Positions 1 through 11,417 of a DNA stretch of 64,000 nucleotides are shown here, piece after piece. A model generated the notes under the pieces. It was given only the letters and a program-made list of their open reading frames with translations, was not told the DNA's origin and did not search any database. The stretch is from Candidatus Manganitrophus noduliformans (GTDB lineage Bacteria; Nitrospirota; Nitrospiria; SBBL01; Manganitrophaceae): NCBI RefSeq assembly GCF_012184425.1, contig NZ_VTOW01000001.1:1178001-1242000 (forward strand). The letters run 5' to 3'. Made by a program: the position numbers and the translations under genes. Numbering within the stretch: position 1 is the stretch's first letter; each line of letters starts with the position of its first letter.

Positions 1-1
1 T

Positions 2-850
2 CCCGACACCGGAACCCTGATCCTTCACAATCAGCCACCGGGAGGGGAGTTTGAATTTCCGGCAAAAGAGATCGTCGATGCCGGTTTTTTGGAGCTGGTC
101 CGCTATGGGATTCGGAAGGGGGGTGATCGGCTCATCGAGGATTCCCTCCGGGTGGTCGATGCGGTGCTGAAAGTGGAGACCGATTTCGGCCCCTGCTGGC
201 GGCGCTACAATCACGACGGCTACGGACAGCGGCCCGACGGAGGCCCCTACATTGGCTGGGGGAAGGGGCGGGCCTGGCCGCTTCTGACGGGGGAGCGAGC
301 CCACTACGAGCTGGCGGCCGGCCGGGACATCGGCCCGTTCATCAGGGCGATCGAAGGTTTTGCCTCCAAAGGGGGGATGCTCCCGGAGCAGATCTGGGAT
401 GAGCCGGACCGGCCCGAATGGGGAATGTCTCAGGGGCGCCCGACCGGTTCGGCCATGCCGCTGATGTGGGCGCATGCGGAATATATCAAGCTGCTCCGCT
501 CCGCCCGCGATGGATCTGTTTTCGACCGGATTCCCGCAGTGGCGGAGCGTTATCTGGGACGCAAGGGGCGCAAGGATCTGGAGGTTTGGAAGTTCAACCG
601 GCGCATCCGGGCGGCGAAGGGGGGGAAGACCCTTCGGATCCAGGCGCCGGCCCCCTTTCGTCTCCGCTGGACCCTCGATGAGTGGAAGACCCTCCGCGAC
701 GCCGATGCGAAGGGGACGGGAGTCGGCATCTATTATGTCGATATCGGGGTCTCGAAGCTCCAGAAAGCGCCGATCCGGTTTACGTTCTACTGGCTGGCAG
801 AAAACAGATGGGAAGGAAACGATTTTTCTGTAACGGCGCAGGCGGTCTGA
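2..850 (+). CDS. GH15 glucoamylase-like glycoside hydrolase, C-terminal part (5' truncated by window edge)
   Basis: The frame is open from base 2 to the stop at 850, so the gene starts before the window. The 282 visible residues contain a long helical stretch with GPCWRRYNHDGYGQ, GGPYIGWGKGRAWPLLTGER and LPEQIWDE, the pattern of the last part of the (alpha/alpha)6 barrel of bacterial GH15 glucoamylases; the Glu in LPEQIWDE matches the conserved catalytic-base segment of that family. After the barrel there is a beta-rich tail (about residues 200-282). Known family members release glucose from the non-reducing ends of alpha-glucans. Its place ahead of glucokinase and pentose-phosphate genes fits a role in feeding glucose to that block. 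Whether it is secreted cannot be seen because the N-terminus is missing. Confidence 0.85.
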   Translation, partial: PDTGTLILHNQPPGGEFEFPAKEIVDAGFLELVRYGIRKGGDRLIEDSLRVVDAVLKVETDFGPCWRRYNHDGYGQRPDGGPYIGWGKGRAWPLLTGERAHYELAAGRDIGPFIRAIEGFASKGGMLPEQIWDEPDRPEWGMSQGRPTGSAMPLMWAHAEYIKLLRSARDGSVFDRIPAVAERYLGRKGRKDLEVWKFNRRIRAAKGGKTLRIQAPAPFRLRWTLDEWKTLRDADAKGTGVGIYYVDIGVSKLQKAPIRFTFYWLAENRWEGNDFSVTAQAV

Positions 851-895
851 TTAAAATATCTCATAGAGAATGACAATCTCAAACGGAGGGGGCCG

Positions 896-1213
896 ATGAA
901 AAAGGGAATGCTGATTCTGATGGCGGTTTGGATCCTGTCTGGATGCGCGGCGACGGCCCGGCACGGAAAGTCGGTGGGGGGGCCGGTGGAAGGGGAGCCG
1001 GGAGGGTACGTATCGAAGATGTCGGAAGGGACCGATGTCTTCTTTTACCCCGTCACGGAGCCGACGCCCGCCAACGAATTGCTGGCGGAGCTGAAGAAGG
1101 AGAACAACTGTAAGGAACTGGTCAATACGGAGGTCGACTACCGGACGAAGGTCATGTGGTATCTCCTCCACGGCCATCCTCAGGTCAGGGTCTCCGGATA
1201 CTGTATCCGATAG
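896..1213 (+). CDS. small lipoprotein of unknown function
   Basis: This 105-residue protein opens with a short signal peptide ending in the lipobox LSGC (Cys near residue 17), so it is probably a membrane-anchored lipoprotein. A purine-rich GGAGGGGG ribosome site stands a few bases before the ATG. The mature part is hydrophilic, and a segment around residues 45-75 (DVFFYPVTEP, NELLAELKKENNCKELVN) looks folded. I do not recognise the family. It sits between the glucoamylase and transketolase, and its stop is followed by about 170 bases of non-coding DNA, so it may close the upstream operon. Confidence 0.75.
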   Translation: MKKGMLILMAVWILSGCAATARHGKSVGGPVEGEPGGYVSKMSEGTDVFFYPVTEPTPANELLAELKKENNCKELVNTEVDYRTKVMWYLLHGHPQVRVSGYCIR

Positions 1214-1386
1214 GGGCATCCCTGTTTTATTGTTCGGCCGGGGATTGTCCTCACCGAATGAAATTATTTTCCGTTTTGGGCTTCTCTTAAAGTAAAGAAG
1301 CGCAAGGGGGGAGGATTGCGTCGAACCGGATCGGCCAAGTTCCCGCGCGGCAACGAGAGGCTTTACGGACGGCGGAAGGAGAGAAA

Positions 1387-3438
1387 ATGAATCGAACAGA
1401 TCACGATCTGGACCCGCTCTGCGTCAATACCCTCCGATTTCTGGCGGCCGATGCGGTGCAGAAGGCGAACTCGGGCCACCCCGGCACGCCGATGGGACTC
1501 GCCCCGCTCGGCTATCTCCTCTGGACCCGGTTTTTAAAACACAATCCGAGAAACCCGCAGTGGCCCGACCGGGACCGCTTTGTCCTCTCGGCGGGACATG
1601 CCTCCATGCTCCTCTACAGTCTCCTCCACTTGACCGGTTATGACCTGCCGCTGGAAGAGATCCGGCGCTTTCGTCAATGGGGGAGCAAAACGCCGGGCCA
1701 TCCGGAATATGGCCACACCCCCGGGGTGGAGACGACGACCGGTCCGCTCGGGCAGGGGTTTGCCAACGGGGTCGGGATGGCGATGGCCGAGCGCTTCCTG
1801 GCGGCCCGCTTCAACCGCCCCGGCTACGATATCGTCGACCACAACACCTATGTCATCGCCGGCGACGGCGACATGATGGAGGGGATTACCTCAGAGGCGG
1901 CCTCGCTTGCCGGAAATCTCCGGCTGGGGAAACTGATCTGCTTCTACGACGACAACCACATCACGATCGAAGGGAGCACCGACCTCGCCTTCTGCGAGAA
2001 TGTCAAGAAGCGCTTTGAAGCCTACTGCTGGCACGTCGTCGCCGTTCATGACGATGGGAACGACCTCGACGCGATTTCAGAGGCGATCCGGTCGGCTCAG
2101 GCCGAGACCGACCGGCCCTCGCTGATCATCGTCCGGACCCATATCGGTTATGGGAGTCCCCACAAACAGGACACCGCCCAGGCCCATGGCGAGCCGCTGG
2201 GGGAGGAAGAGGTCGCGCGGACCAAGCAGAACCTCGGCTGGCCTCCGGCGCCGGACTTTTATATCCCGGACGCCGCGCTGAGGCATTACCGCAAGGGGGT
2301 CGAGAAGGGGCAACGCCTGGAGGCCGACTGGCAGCGGCGGTTTGCGGCTTACGCGGCCGAGTATCCTGATTTGGCGGAGGGGTGGCGACGGGTGATGAAC
2401 GGAACGCTCCCGGAAGAATGGGACGCTGAGATCAAAAAATACCGGCCGAAAGGCCCGATGGCGACCCGCCAGGCCTCCGGGGAGGTTCTCAACCGGGTGG
2501 CCCCCGCTCTTCCAACCCTGATCGGCGGCTCGGCCGATCTGGCCCCTTCGACCAATACCTATTTGAAAGGGATGGGCGATTTTCTGGCGGACCAAGACGG
2601 CGGGCGCAACATCCACTTCGGCGTCCGGGAGCATGGGATGGGAGGCATCCTCAACGGAATGGCGCTCCATCGCGGTGTGATTCCCTATGGCGGGACCTTC
2701 CTGATCTTTTCCGACTACATGAAACCGTCGATCCGGTTGGCGGCGCTGATGAACCTCCCGGTCATTTATGTCTTTACCCACGACAGCATCGGCCTGGGGG
2801 AGGACGGTCCGACCCATCAGCCGATCGAACAGTTGGCCGGCTTGAGGGCGATCCCCAACCTGACGGTGATCCGCCCGGCCGACGCGACCGAAACCGAGGC
2901 CGCCTGGCGCCTGGCGATTGAGCGGCGGGGGGGACCGGTGGCGCTGGTCCTGACCCGGCAGAAGCTTCCGCTCCTTGATCGAAGCCGATATGCGCCGGCC
3001 GGTCTTGTCGAGAAAGGAGCCTACCTCTTGACCGAGACCCAAGGCAGACCGGCCGAGCTGATCCTGATCGCCACAGGCTCCGAAGTCCACCTGGCGCTGG
3101 AGGCGGCTCAAAAGCTCGCGTCGCAGGGGATGGCCGTCCGCGTGGTCAGCATGCCGAGCTGGGAACTCTTTGAAAAGCAGCCGGTGGAATACCGCAACGC
3201 CGTTCTCCCTCCTGAAATCACCGCCCGTGTATCGATCGAAGCCGCGTCGACCTTCGGGTGGCGCCGGTATGTCGGCTTGAAAGGGGATGCGATCGGCCGG
3301 GACGACTTCGGCGCCTCCGCCCCGGGAGAAGTCGTCCTGCGCGAGTTCGGGTTCACAGCGGAAAACGTGATGACGCGGGTCCTAAAACTTTTAAAGAATC
3401 GGTCTCAGGCAATTAGAGAAAAGGAGCAGCGATCATGA
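1387..3438 (+). CDS. tkt: transketolase
   Basis: A full-length (683 aa) thiamine-diphosphate transketolase, which moves two-carbon units between ketose and aldose phosphates in the pentose-phosphate pathway. Visible hallmarks are the N-terminal SGHPGTPMG (near residue 30), the ThDP/metal motif GDGDMMEG followed by DDNHITIEG (about residues 159-195), and the pyrimidine-domain motif VREHGMGG with [16 protein letters not shown] in the middle third. The C-terminal domain carries ATGSEV. The stop overlaps the start of the transaldolase-isomerase gene by four bases, so the two are probably translationally coupled. It is the first gene of the main block after a 170-base non-coding stretch, which is where a promoter would be expected, although I could not pick a clear one. 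Confidence 0.97.
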   Translation: MNRTDHDLDPLCVNTLRFLAADAVQKANSGHPGTPMGLAPLGYLLWTRFLKHNPRNPQWPDRDRFVLSAGHASMLLYSLLHLTGYDLPLEEIRRFRQWGSKTPGHPEYGHTPGVETTTGPLGQGFANGVGMAMAERFLAARFNRPGYDIVDHNTYVIAGDGDMMEGITSEAASLAGNLRLGKLICFYDDNHITIEGSTDLAFCENVKKRFEAYCWHVVAVHDDGNDLDAISEAIRSAQAETDRPSLIIVRTHIGYGSPHKQDTAQAHGEPLGEEEVARTKQNLGWPPAPDFYIPDAALRHYRKGVEKGQRLEADWQRRFAAYAAEYPDLAEGWRRVMNGTLPEEWDAEIKKYRPKGPMATRQASGEVLNRVAPALPTLIGGSADLAPSTNTYLKGMGDFLADQDGGRNIHFGVREHGMGGILNGMALHRGVIPYGGTFLIFSDYMKPSIRLAALMNLPVIYVFTHDSIGLGEDGPTHQPIEQLAGLRAIPNLTVIRPADATETEAAWRLAIERRGGPVALVLTRQKLPLLDRSRYAPAGLVEKGAYLLTETQGRPAELILIATGSEVHLALEAAQKLASQGMAVRVVSMPSWELFEKQPVEYRNAVLPPEITARVSIEAASTFGWRRYVGLKGDAIGRDDFGASAPGEVVLREFGFTAENVMTRVLKLLKNRSQAIREKEQRS

Positions 3439-6269
3439 AAGCAAATCCGATAAAAAAATTGCGGAAATACGGCCAGAGCCTCTGGCTTGACCACATCCGC
3501 CGGGCCCTGATCACCTCCGGAGCGCTTCAGAAGCTGATTGATGAGGGTCTCATGGGGGTGACCTCCAACCCGACGATTTTCGAGAAGGCGATCGCGGGGA
3601 GCAAAGACTATGATGAACAGATGCAATTGCTTCTCTCCGAGGGGAAAGGGGTTCCGGAAATCCTGAACGCGCTGACGGTTCAGGATATCCAGATGGCGGC
3701 GGACCTCTTCCGGCCGGTTTATGAGAAGACGAAGGAGGAGGATGGGTTTGTCTCCATCGAACTCGATCCGGCTCTCGCCCACCGGACGGAAGCAACCCTC
3801 CAAGCGGCAAAAAACCTCCACCCGCTGCTGAATCGGAAAAATGTGATGATCAAAGTCCCGGCGACCGCGGAAGGGATTCCGGCGATCGAGGCGTTGACCG
3901 CGGAGGGGTTTTCCATCAATGTAACCCTGATCTTTTCCGTCGAGCAGTACGAGCAGGTGGCGAGGGCTTACATCGCTGGGTTGAAAAAGTGGGTTCAACA
4001 GGGTCGGTCGAGCGAATCGATCCGGTCGGTCGCCAGCGTTTTCGTCAGCCGCCTCGATACCGTCGTCGATCGTCTCATCGACGAGCGCCTTCATGCCGCC
4101 AAGACCGCTTCGGAGCGGGAGATTTTAAGGTCTCTGTTGGGAAAGGCGGGGATCGCCAACGCCAAACGGATCTATCAGAAGTTCAAGGAGATCTTTCACG
4201 GCCCTGCGTTTCTCGATCTTCAGAAGCAGGGGGCCGCGCCCCAGCGGCCTCTGTGGGCGAGCACCGGGACCAAAAACCCGAACTATTCGGATCTCCTCTA
4301 CGTCGAGGCATTGATCGGACCGCATACGGTCAATACCGTTCCTCCCGCCACCCTGACCGCCTTCCAGGACCATGGAAAGGTGCGCGCTACGCTCGAAGAG
4401 AACCTCGAAGAGGCGGAGGCTGTCTTGGAAACGCTGGAGGAACTCGGGATCGATCTCCGAGAGCGGACTCGGCGGCTTCAGGAAGAGGGGGTGGCGTCGT
4501 TCTCCGATTCATTTCAAAAGCTGACCCGTTGTATCGCCGCGAAGCGGGAGAGGATGCTGGGGGAGCATGAGGAGCGCTTTTCCGCCTCGTTGGGCCATGA
4601 TGAGGAAGCGGTTCATGCGAGGCTCCGCTCGCTGGAGAAAGAGAAGTTCGCTGAAAGACTCTGGACCAAGGAGGCCTCTTTGTGGAAGAGCGATCCAAAG
4701 ATCCAGGAGAAAATCAAAAACCGCCTCGGCTGGCTCACCATTACGGAGGCGATGTTGGAGCAGGCTGCGGATTTGACGGCGTTTGCCCGGTCCATCAAAG
4801 AAGCGGGTTTTACCCGTGTGGTCCTCCTGGGGATGGGGGGGAGCAGCCTCTGCCCGGAGGTCTGCCGAAAGACCTATGGGGTTGCGCCCGGCTATCCCGA
4901 CCTGCGGGTGCTCGACAGCACCGATCCGGCGACGATTCTGAGCGTGGAGCGATCGGTCAATCTCGAGACGACCCTTTTTATCCTGGCCAGCAAGTCGGGC
5001 ACGACGATTGAGGTGGAGTCGCTATATCGATATTTTTTTAAAAAACTGCAGGCCCTCCGGGACTTACCCGGAGAACAGTTTATCGCGATCACCGATCCGG
5101 GCACCCCTCTTGAGAAGCTCGCTCAGGAAAATGGATTCCGCAGGATCTTCTTGACGCCTCGGGATATCGGAGGGCGTTACTCCGCCCACACTTACTTCGG
5201 ACTGGTTCCGCTGGCGCTCATCGGGGTCGATGTCGCCGCCTTTCTGGATCGTGCCCTTGAGATGGTCCAGGCTTCCCAGTCGTGCGTTCCCGCCGAGGAA
5301 AATCCCGGTATCCGGCTCGGGGCGATTCTCGGCGTGCTCGGCAGAGAAGGGCGCGACAAGGTGACGTTGATCGCATCGCCCGCCATCGGCAGCTTCGGAT
5401 ACTGGCTGGAGCAGCTCCTCGCGGAGAGCACGGGAAAGGAAGGAAGAGGGCTTCTCCCGATCGAGGGGGAAGCCGTGGGAAGGCCGGAGATCTATGGGGA
5501 GGACCGCCTCTTCGTCTCTCTTAGAGTCGCTTCCGATAAAGATGACTTGACGGATCGAAAGCTCCGGACGCTGCAGGAGCACGGCCATCCCGTCGTTCGG
5601 ATTCTTCTTCGCGACCCGCTTGATCTCGCCGGTGAATTCTTCCGGTGGGAGGTGGCGACGGCGACGGCCGGGGCGATCCTCGGAATCAATCCTTTCGACG
5701 AACCGAACGTGACGGAGAGCAAGGAGAACACACAACGGCTTCTGGAGGCGTTCCGGAAGAGCGGCCGGTTTCCCTCCCGTGAGCCGATCCTGGAGGAGGA
5801 AGGGATCCGCCTCTATTCGGATTCCGGGATTGCGCCCGGCGGATTTCTCCAAGAGATGGTCTGGAAATTTCTCGGTCCGGCGAAGGGATCGGATTACGTC
5901 GCCTTGATGGCCTATCTGGAGCGCTCCGCCGTTCATGAAGAGCTGTTGCAGAGGCTCCGGTCGCTGATCCGCGATCGCACGCGTCTGGCCGCGACATTGG
6001 GATATGGGCCGCGATTCCTTCACTCCACCGGGCAGTTTCACAAGGGGGGCCCCGACGCGGGGTTCTTTATCCAGATCACCGCCGAAGATCAAGAAGCGCT
6101 TCCGATCCCGGGGGAAGATTACGGCTTCTCTCTCCTCAAACAGTCGCAGGCGCTGGGGGATTATCTCTCGCTGACGAATCGAGGGCGGCGCGTCCTGGAG
6201 ATTCGCCTGGGCCGGGAGGTCGAGGCGGATCTCCGGAAGGTCGTGAACCGGATGGAAAATCGATCATGA
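3435..6269 (+). CDS. tal-pgi: bifunctional transaldolase / glucose-6-phosphate isomerase
   Basis: A 944-residue fusion. Residues about 1-370 are a transaldolase: [14 protein letters not shown] near residue 37 and the Schiff-base lysine in VMIKVPAT near residue 139, then [20 protein letters not shown]. Residues about 400-940 are a phosphoglucose isomerase: [12 protein letters not shown] near 465, [10 protein letters not shown] near 520 and the sugar-phosphate site GGRYSAHT. Transaldolase moves three-carbon units; the isomerase interconverts glucose-6-P and fructose-6-P, so the fusion joins the recycling arm of the pentose-phosphate pathway to its entry point. Such fusions are known in several phyla, including cyanobacteria and acidobacteria. 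It overlaps transketolase by four bases and ends 25 bases before gnd. Confidence 0.96.
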   Translation: MKANPIKKLRKYGQSLWLDHIRRALITSGALQKLIDEGLMGVTSNPTIFEKAIAGSKDYDEQMQLLLSEGKGVPEILNALTVQDIQMAADLFRPVYEKTKEEDGFVSIELDPALAHRTEATLQAAKNLHPLLNRKNVMIKVPATAEGIPAIEALTAEGFSINVTLIFSVEQYEQVARAYIAGLKKWVQQGRSSESIRSVASVFVSRLDTVVDRLIDERLHAAKTASEREILRSLLGKAGIANAKRIYQKFKEIFHGPAFLDLQKQGAAPQRPLWASTGTKNPNYSDLLYVEALIGPHTVNTVPPATLTAFQDHGKVRATLEENLEEAEAVLETLEELGIDLRERTRRLQEEGVASFSDSFQKLTRCIAAKRERMLGEHEERFSASLGHDEEAVHARLRSLEKEKFAERLWTKEASLWKSDPKIQEKIKNRLGWLTITEAMLEQAADLTAFARSIKEAGFTRVVLLGMGGSSLCPEVCRKTYGVAPGYPDLRVLDSTDPATILSVERSVNLETTLFILASKSGTTIEVESLYRYFFKKLQALRDLPGEQFIAITDPGTPLEKLAQENGFRRIFLTPRDIGGRYSAHTYFGLVPLALIGVDVAAFLDRALEMVQASQSCVPAEENPGIRLGAILGVLGREGRDKVTLIASPAIGSFGYWLEQLLAESTGKEGRGLLPIEGEAVGRPEIYGEDRLFVSLRVASDKDDLTDRKLRTLQEHGHPVVRILLRDPLDLAGEFFRWEVATATAGAILGINPFDEPNVTESKENTQRLLEAFRKSGRFPSREPILEEEGIRLYSDSGIAPGGFLQEMVWKFLGPAKGSDYVALMAYLERSAVHEELLQRLRSLIRDRTRLAATLGYGPRFLHSTGQFHKGGPDAGFFIQITAEDQEALPIPGEDYGFSLLKQSQALGDYLSLTNRGRRVLEIRLGREVEADLRKVVNRMENRS

Positions 6270-6294
6270 ACGATCAAAAACAAGGAGGATCACC

Positions 6295-7171
6295 ATGCAG
6301 CTCGGATTGATTGGACTGGGACGGATGGGGGCCAATATGGCGCAGCGGCTGGTCGAGGGGGGACATACAGTCGTCGGCTACGACCCCAACCCCGACGCGG
6401 TTCGACGGATCAGCCGACCGGGCGCGGTCGGCGTCGCCACGCTGTCCGAATTGATAAAGCCACTTGAGCCGCCCCGCGCCGTCTGGATCATGGTGCCGGC
6501 GGGAGAGGCGGTGACCGAAACGATCCATGCCCTGCTCCCCCACCTTTCTCGGGGGGACATCCTCATCGACGGGGGGAATTCCTATTATAAAGATTCCATC
6601 CAAAGGGCAAAGGCGCTTGAACCGAGGGGGATTCACTTTCTTGATGTCGGAACCAGCGGAGGCATCTGGGGGCTATCGGTCGGCTACTGCCTGATGATCG
6701 GAGGAGAGGAGGAGAGTTTTAAGCGACTCGAGCCTGCATTCAAGACCCTCGCTCCCAAGGAGGGCTACCTTTACTGCGGCGCAAGCGGCGCCGGGCATTT
6801 TGCAAAGATGATCCATAACGGGATCGAATACGCGATGCTTCAGGCCTATGGAGAAGGGTTTGAGCTTCTGAACGCCTCCCCCTTCGAGTTCGATTTAGAG
6901 AAGATCGCCCATCTCTGGAACCAGGGGAGCGTCGTCCGCTCCTGGCTTTTGGAGTTGGCGGAGGGGGCCTTTTCGAAGGACGCCACGCTGGAGGGTTTCA
7001 AGGGGGTTGTGGAAGATTCGGGGGAGGGGCGATGGACCGTTCTAGAAGCGGTGGAACGGGGGGTGCCGGCTCCGGCCATTGCGACGGCGCTCTTCCGCCG
7101 CTTCCGCTCCCGTGAGGAGGAGGCGTTCTCGGACAAGTTTATCGCCGCGCTGCGAAAGGAGTTTGGAGGCC

Positions 7172-7191
<20 letters not shown>
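6295..7191 (+). CDS. gnd: 6-phosphogluconate dehydrogenase, decarboxylating (short form)
   Basis: This 298-residue enzyme oxidises and decarboxylates 6-phosphogluconate to ribulose-5-P. The N-terminal Rossmann motif GLGRMG starts at residue 7, the substrate motif GTSGGIWG lies near residue 120, and the catalytic lysine and asparagine are in [13 protein letters not shown] near residue 165. Its length matches the short YqeC/Gnd-like group (about 300 aa) and not the roughly 470-residue E. coli type; members of the short group are often NAD-preferring, but the cofactor cannot be settled by eye. A strong AAGGAGG site precedes the ATG. The 3' end overlaps the start of zwf by 20 bases. Confidence 0.95.
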
Positions 7192-8737
<1,546 letters not shown>

Positions 8738-8739
8738 AA

Positions 8740-9498
8740 ATGGACGATCAAGGCATGGAGGTTAAAATCGCGCGCGACCTGGAAGATCTCAGCGAAAAAG
8801 CGGCGGAGTTCGTCCTCCGATTCGTCATGGATCTCCTGAAGGGTCAGGAGTCTGTTTCAATCGCCCTCGCGGGTGGAGCGACGCCGAAATTCCTCTACGA
8901 GCGCCTTGCCATCCAATCGATTCAACAGAAGATCCCGTGGAGTCGGGTCCATCTCTTTTGGGGAGATGAGCGCTGCGTGCCGCCGGAGGATCCCGATTCG
9001 AATTACCGCATGGCCGATGCGACGTTGATCTCCCAAGTTCCGATACCGATGGAGAACGTTCATCGGATGCCGGGTGAAAAGGCGCCTGAAGCGGCGGCCG
9101 AAGAATATGAAAAGACGCTCCGCGCCTTCTTCGGGTCCTCGCCGGAATGGCCCCGCTTCGATCTGGTGCTTCTGGGCGTTGGCGCCGACGGCCATACCGC
9201 TTCCCTTTTTCCGGGATCCCCGGCGCTGAAAGAGAAAAAGCGATGGGTCATCGCTCCGTACGTGGAGAAATTGAAGGTCCACCGGTTGACCCTGACCCTT
9301 CCGGTCTTCAATCATGCCGCCTTGGTCCTCTTTCTCATCTCCGGGAGAGAGAAGGCCCCGATCGTGAGGGCGTTGCTTTCATCCGTTCCGCTCCAGATCT
9401 TCTTCCCGGCCCAGATGATCCGGCCGGTTCAGGGGAGGCGGCTCTTTTTCCTCGATCCCTCCGCCGCGAGTCTCCTGGATCAAGGCCGAGGAGGATGA
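8740..9498 (+). CDS. pgl: 6-phosphogluconolactonase
   Basis: The protein (252 aa from this start) hydrolyses 6-phosphogluconolactone, the step between zwf and gnd. Typical DevB/Pgl motifs are visible: SIALAGGATPKFLYE, FWGDERCVPPEDPDSNYRMA and GVGADGHTASLFPG. The ATG at 8740 has GGAGG eleven bases upstream; an in-frame TTG at 8722 inside zwf is possible but less likely. It completes the oxidative branch with its two neighbours. Downstream is a 115-base gap with a perfect palindrome before the next gene. Confidence 0.94.
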   Translation: MDDQGMEVKIARDLEDLSEKAAEFVLRFVMDLLKGQESVSIALAGGATPKFLYERLAIQSIQQKIPWSRVHLFWGDERCVPPEDPDSNYRMADATLISQVPIPMENVHRMPGEKAPEAAAEEYEKTLRAFFGSSPEWPRFDLVLLGVGADGHTASLFPGSPALKEKKRWVIAPYVEKLKVHRLTLTLPVFNHAALVLFLISGREKAPIVRALLSSVPLQIFFPAQMIRPVQGRRLFFLDPSAASLLDQGRGG

Positions 9499-9550
9499 AC
9501 CGATGCGGGGGCCAAAGACGATTGAACACGCATCGCGCGTCGAATTCACC

Positions 9551-9580
9551 TGTAGGGGTTCAACATGTTGAACCCCTACA
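9551..9580. repeat. 30-base perfect palindrome between pgl and a DedA-type gene
   Basis: The arm TGTAGGGGTTCAACA is followed directly by its exact reverse complement, giving 15-base arms and no spacer. It lies in the 115-base gap after pgl. There is no T-run, so it is not a classical terminator. It resembles the REP-like palindromes scattered in many bacterial genomes; I saw no second copy in this window. It could also work as a cruciform or transcript-end stabiliser. Confidence 0.75.
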
Positions 9581-9613
9581 AAAGTCAATGCCTGATGGGA
9601 AGGTGATCAAAAA

Positions 9614-10348
9614 GTGAAGGGGGCTGCGATCAGTCATAAGAACCATCCGACCGAAAAAGAATCAAGCCGGAATCATTTGTATCGGCTTAAACTGCTCATC
9701 CTCGCGTTGTTCATCGGCGCAATGAGCGCGATCGCTTGGCTGAACGGGGTGGAAGCGTGGTTCGATCTGCATCGAATCACCGCTGTTATTCAAGGGCTCG
9801 GCCTTCTGGCTCCCATCATCTATATCTTCTTCAGAGTGGCGGGGGTGGTCCTCATGCTTCCAAGCCTTCCCCTCGACGCGGCGGCCGGTACCGTTTTCGG
9901 ACCCTTTTTAGGGGGGGTCTACTCCATCATTGGGACGGAAGCCGGGGCGCTGATCAGCTTCCTGATCGCGCGAAGACTCGGAAGAGAGGCGGTGACACGA
10001 TGGCTGCGGAGGGATATCGTATTCTGCGACCTCTGCGCCGAACGGCAATTGGTCTATGTGATCTTTTTGGCAAGGCTGCTGCCGATGATCTCCTTTGATC
10101 TGGTGAGCTACGGGGCGGGGCTGACCCGGATGTCGATCCGTGGATTTGCGCTGGCAACCCTTTTGGGAATGATACCGCTCACCTTTGCGATCAGCTACTC
10201 CGGAAGAAGTTTATTCTCCGCTCCCGGGCTCTCATTGTTGCTGGGGGCGCTGGTGGTTGTGTTGTTTTTCTTGGTCCCCATCTGGATCAAGCGGCGCAAT
10301 CCGTGGGGACTGTATGATCGGATGATGGACGAGTTTCGTTCAAAATGA
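9614..10348 (+). CDS. TVP38/TMEM64 (DedA-like) membrane protein
   Basis: A 244-residue inner-membrane protein with about five hydrophobic segments (near residues 24-45, 60-80, 95-118, 175-195 and 208-228). The central part carries the SNARE-associated/VTT-domain signature: LPLDAAAGTVFGPFLGGV, TEAGALISFLIARRLGRE and FLARLLPMISFDLVSYGAGLT. Related proteins act in lipid scrambling or membrane homeostasis; the substrate here is unknown. The start is a GTG with only a weak ribosome site (GGGAAGGTGAT). It interrupts an otherwise metabolic operon. TVP38 genes are often found beside mercuric-reductase-like flavoproteins, and one lies about 2 kb downstream. Confidence 0.88.
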   Translation: MKGAAISHKNHPTEKESSRNHLYRLKLLILALFIGAMSAIAWLNGVEAWFDLHRITAVIQGLGLLAPIIYIFFRVAGVVLMLPSLPLDAAAGTVFGPFLGGVYSIIGTEAGALISFLIARRLGREAVTRWLRRDIVFCDLCAERQLVYVIFLARLLPMISFDLVSYGAGLTRMSIRGFALATLLGMIPLTFAISYSGRSLFSAPGLSLLLGALVVVLFFLVPIWIKRRNPWGLYDRMMDEFRSK

Positions 10349-10427
10349 GTAAGCGCCCAGACGGCCCAATGCCAACGGTCACGGAGCGGCGCCTTATTCC
10401 TGCGCGCCTGCCCGGGAGGAGAGAAGA

Positions 10428-11417
10428 ATGATTCTTGCGGGGGATATCGGAGGAACCAAGACGATCCTGGCGCTTTTCACCTGTGACGGGGAAAAACCCG
10501 TCCTGCTGGACGAGCAGGTTTTTCCGAGCCGATCTTATGCCGACTTTTCACAGGTGGTTCAGGAATTCCTTAAAGACCGGAAGACCTCATTCCGGGAAGC
10601 CTGCTTCGGCGTGGCGGGGCCGGTCGTCAACGGCCGGTGCGAGACCACCAATCTTCCTTGGACCGTGGAGGCCGATCAAATCGGCCGGCGGTTCAAGATT
10701 CCTTCCGTGGCGTTGCTCAACGATCTGGAGGCGACCGCTTACGGCGCCTTGGGGCTGACCGAGAAAGGGTATTGCAGTCTCAACCCGGGTCAGGCGGACG
10801 CGGGAGGAAATAGAGCCGTGATCGCGGCGGGGACCGGGTTGGGGGAGGCGATTCTCTTTTGGGATGGTTCAACCTGCCGGCCGTCGGCGTCGGAAGGAGG
10901 ACATGCCGATTTCGCGCCGCGCAACCCCCTCGAAATCGAACTGCTCGAATATTTACTAAAACGATATACCCGGGTAAGTTATGAACGGGTTCTCTCCGGC
11001 CCCGGAATTTGGAACATCTATCAGTTCTTGAGGGACGCCGGGGAGGGGGAAGAGCCTTCCTGGCTCTCCGAACGGCTGTCGAAAGAGGATCCCTCTTCCG
11101 TGATTTCGGAGGCGGCCCTCGCCGGAAAGGCGGATCTCTGCGTGAAAGCGCTCGATCTCTTTGTCTCGGTCTATGGGGCCGAGGCGGGCAATTTGGCGCT
11201 CAAGGCCCTGACGACCGGCGGGATCTATGTCGGAGGGGGGATCGCGCCGAAGATTTTGAGCAGGTTGATCGATGGGGCATTTATGAAGGGGTTTCTCGAC
11301 AAGGGACGCTTCGCGTCGTTGATGAGCCGCATCCCGGTCCGGGTCATTCTCGATGAGAAGACGGCCCTGCTCGGGGCGGCGCGTTACGCCTGTATTCAAG
11401 GGGGGAAATCATCATGA
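10428..11417 (+). CDS. glk: glucokinase
   Basis: A 329-residue ATP-dependent glucokinase of the E. coli Glk type. The phosphate-1 motif GDIGGTKT is at residues 5-12, the glucose-binding NDLEATAYG near residue 104, the AAGTGLGEAI motif near 132 and SEGGHADFAPRN near 156. It phosphorylates free glucose to glucose-6-P, linking the GH15 hydrolases to zwf and PGI. A GGGAGGAGAG ribosome site lies before the ATG. Its stop overlaps the ATG of fbp by four bases. Confidence 0.95.
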   Translation: MILAGDIGGTKTILALFTCDGEKPVLLDEQVFPSRSYADFSQVVQEFLKDRKTSFREACFGVAGPVVNGRCETTNLPWTVEADQIGRRFKIPSVALLNDLEATAYGALGLTEKGYCSLNPGQADAGGNRAVIAAGTGLGEAILFWDGSTCRPSASEGGHADFAPRNPLEIELLEYLLKRYTRVSYERVLSGPGIWNIYQFLRDAGEGEEPSWLSERLSKEDPSSVISEAALAGKADLCVKALDLFVSVYGAEAGNLALKALTTGGIYVGGGIAPKILSRLIDGAFMKGFLDKGRFASLMSRIPVRVILDEKTALLGAARYACIQGGKSS

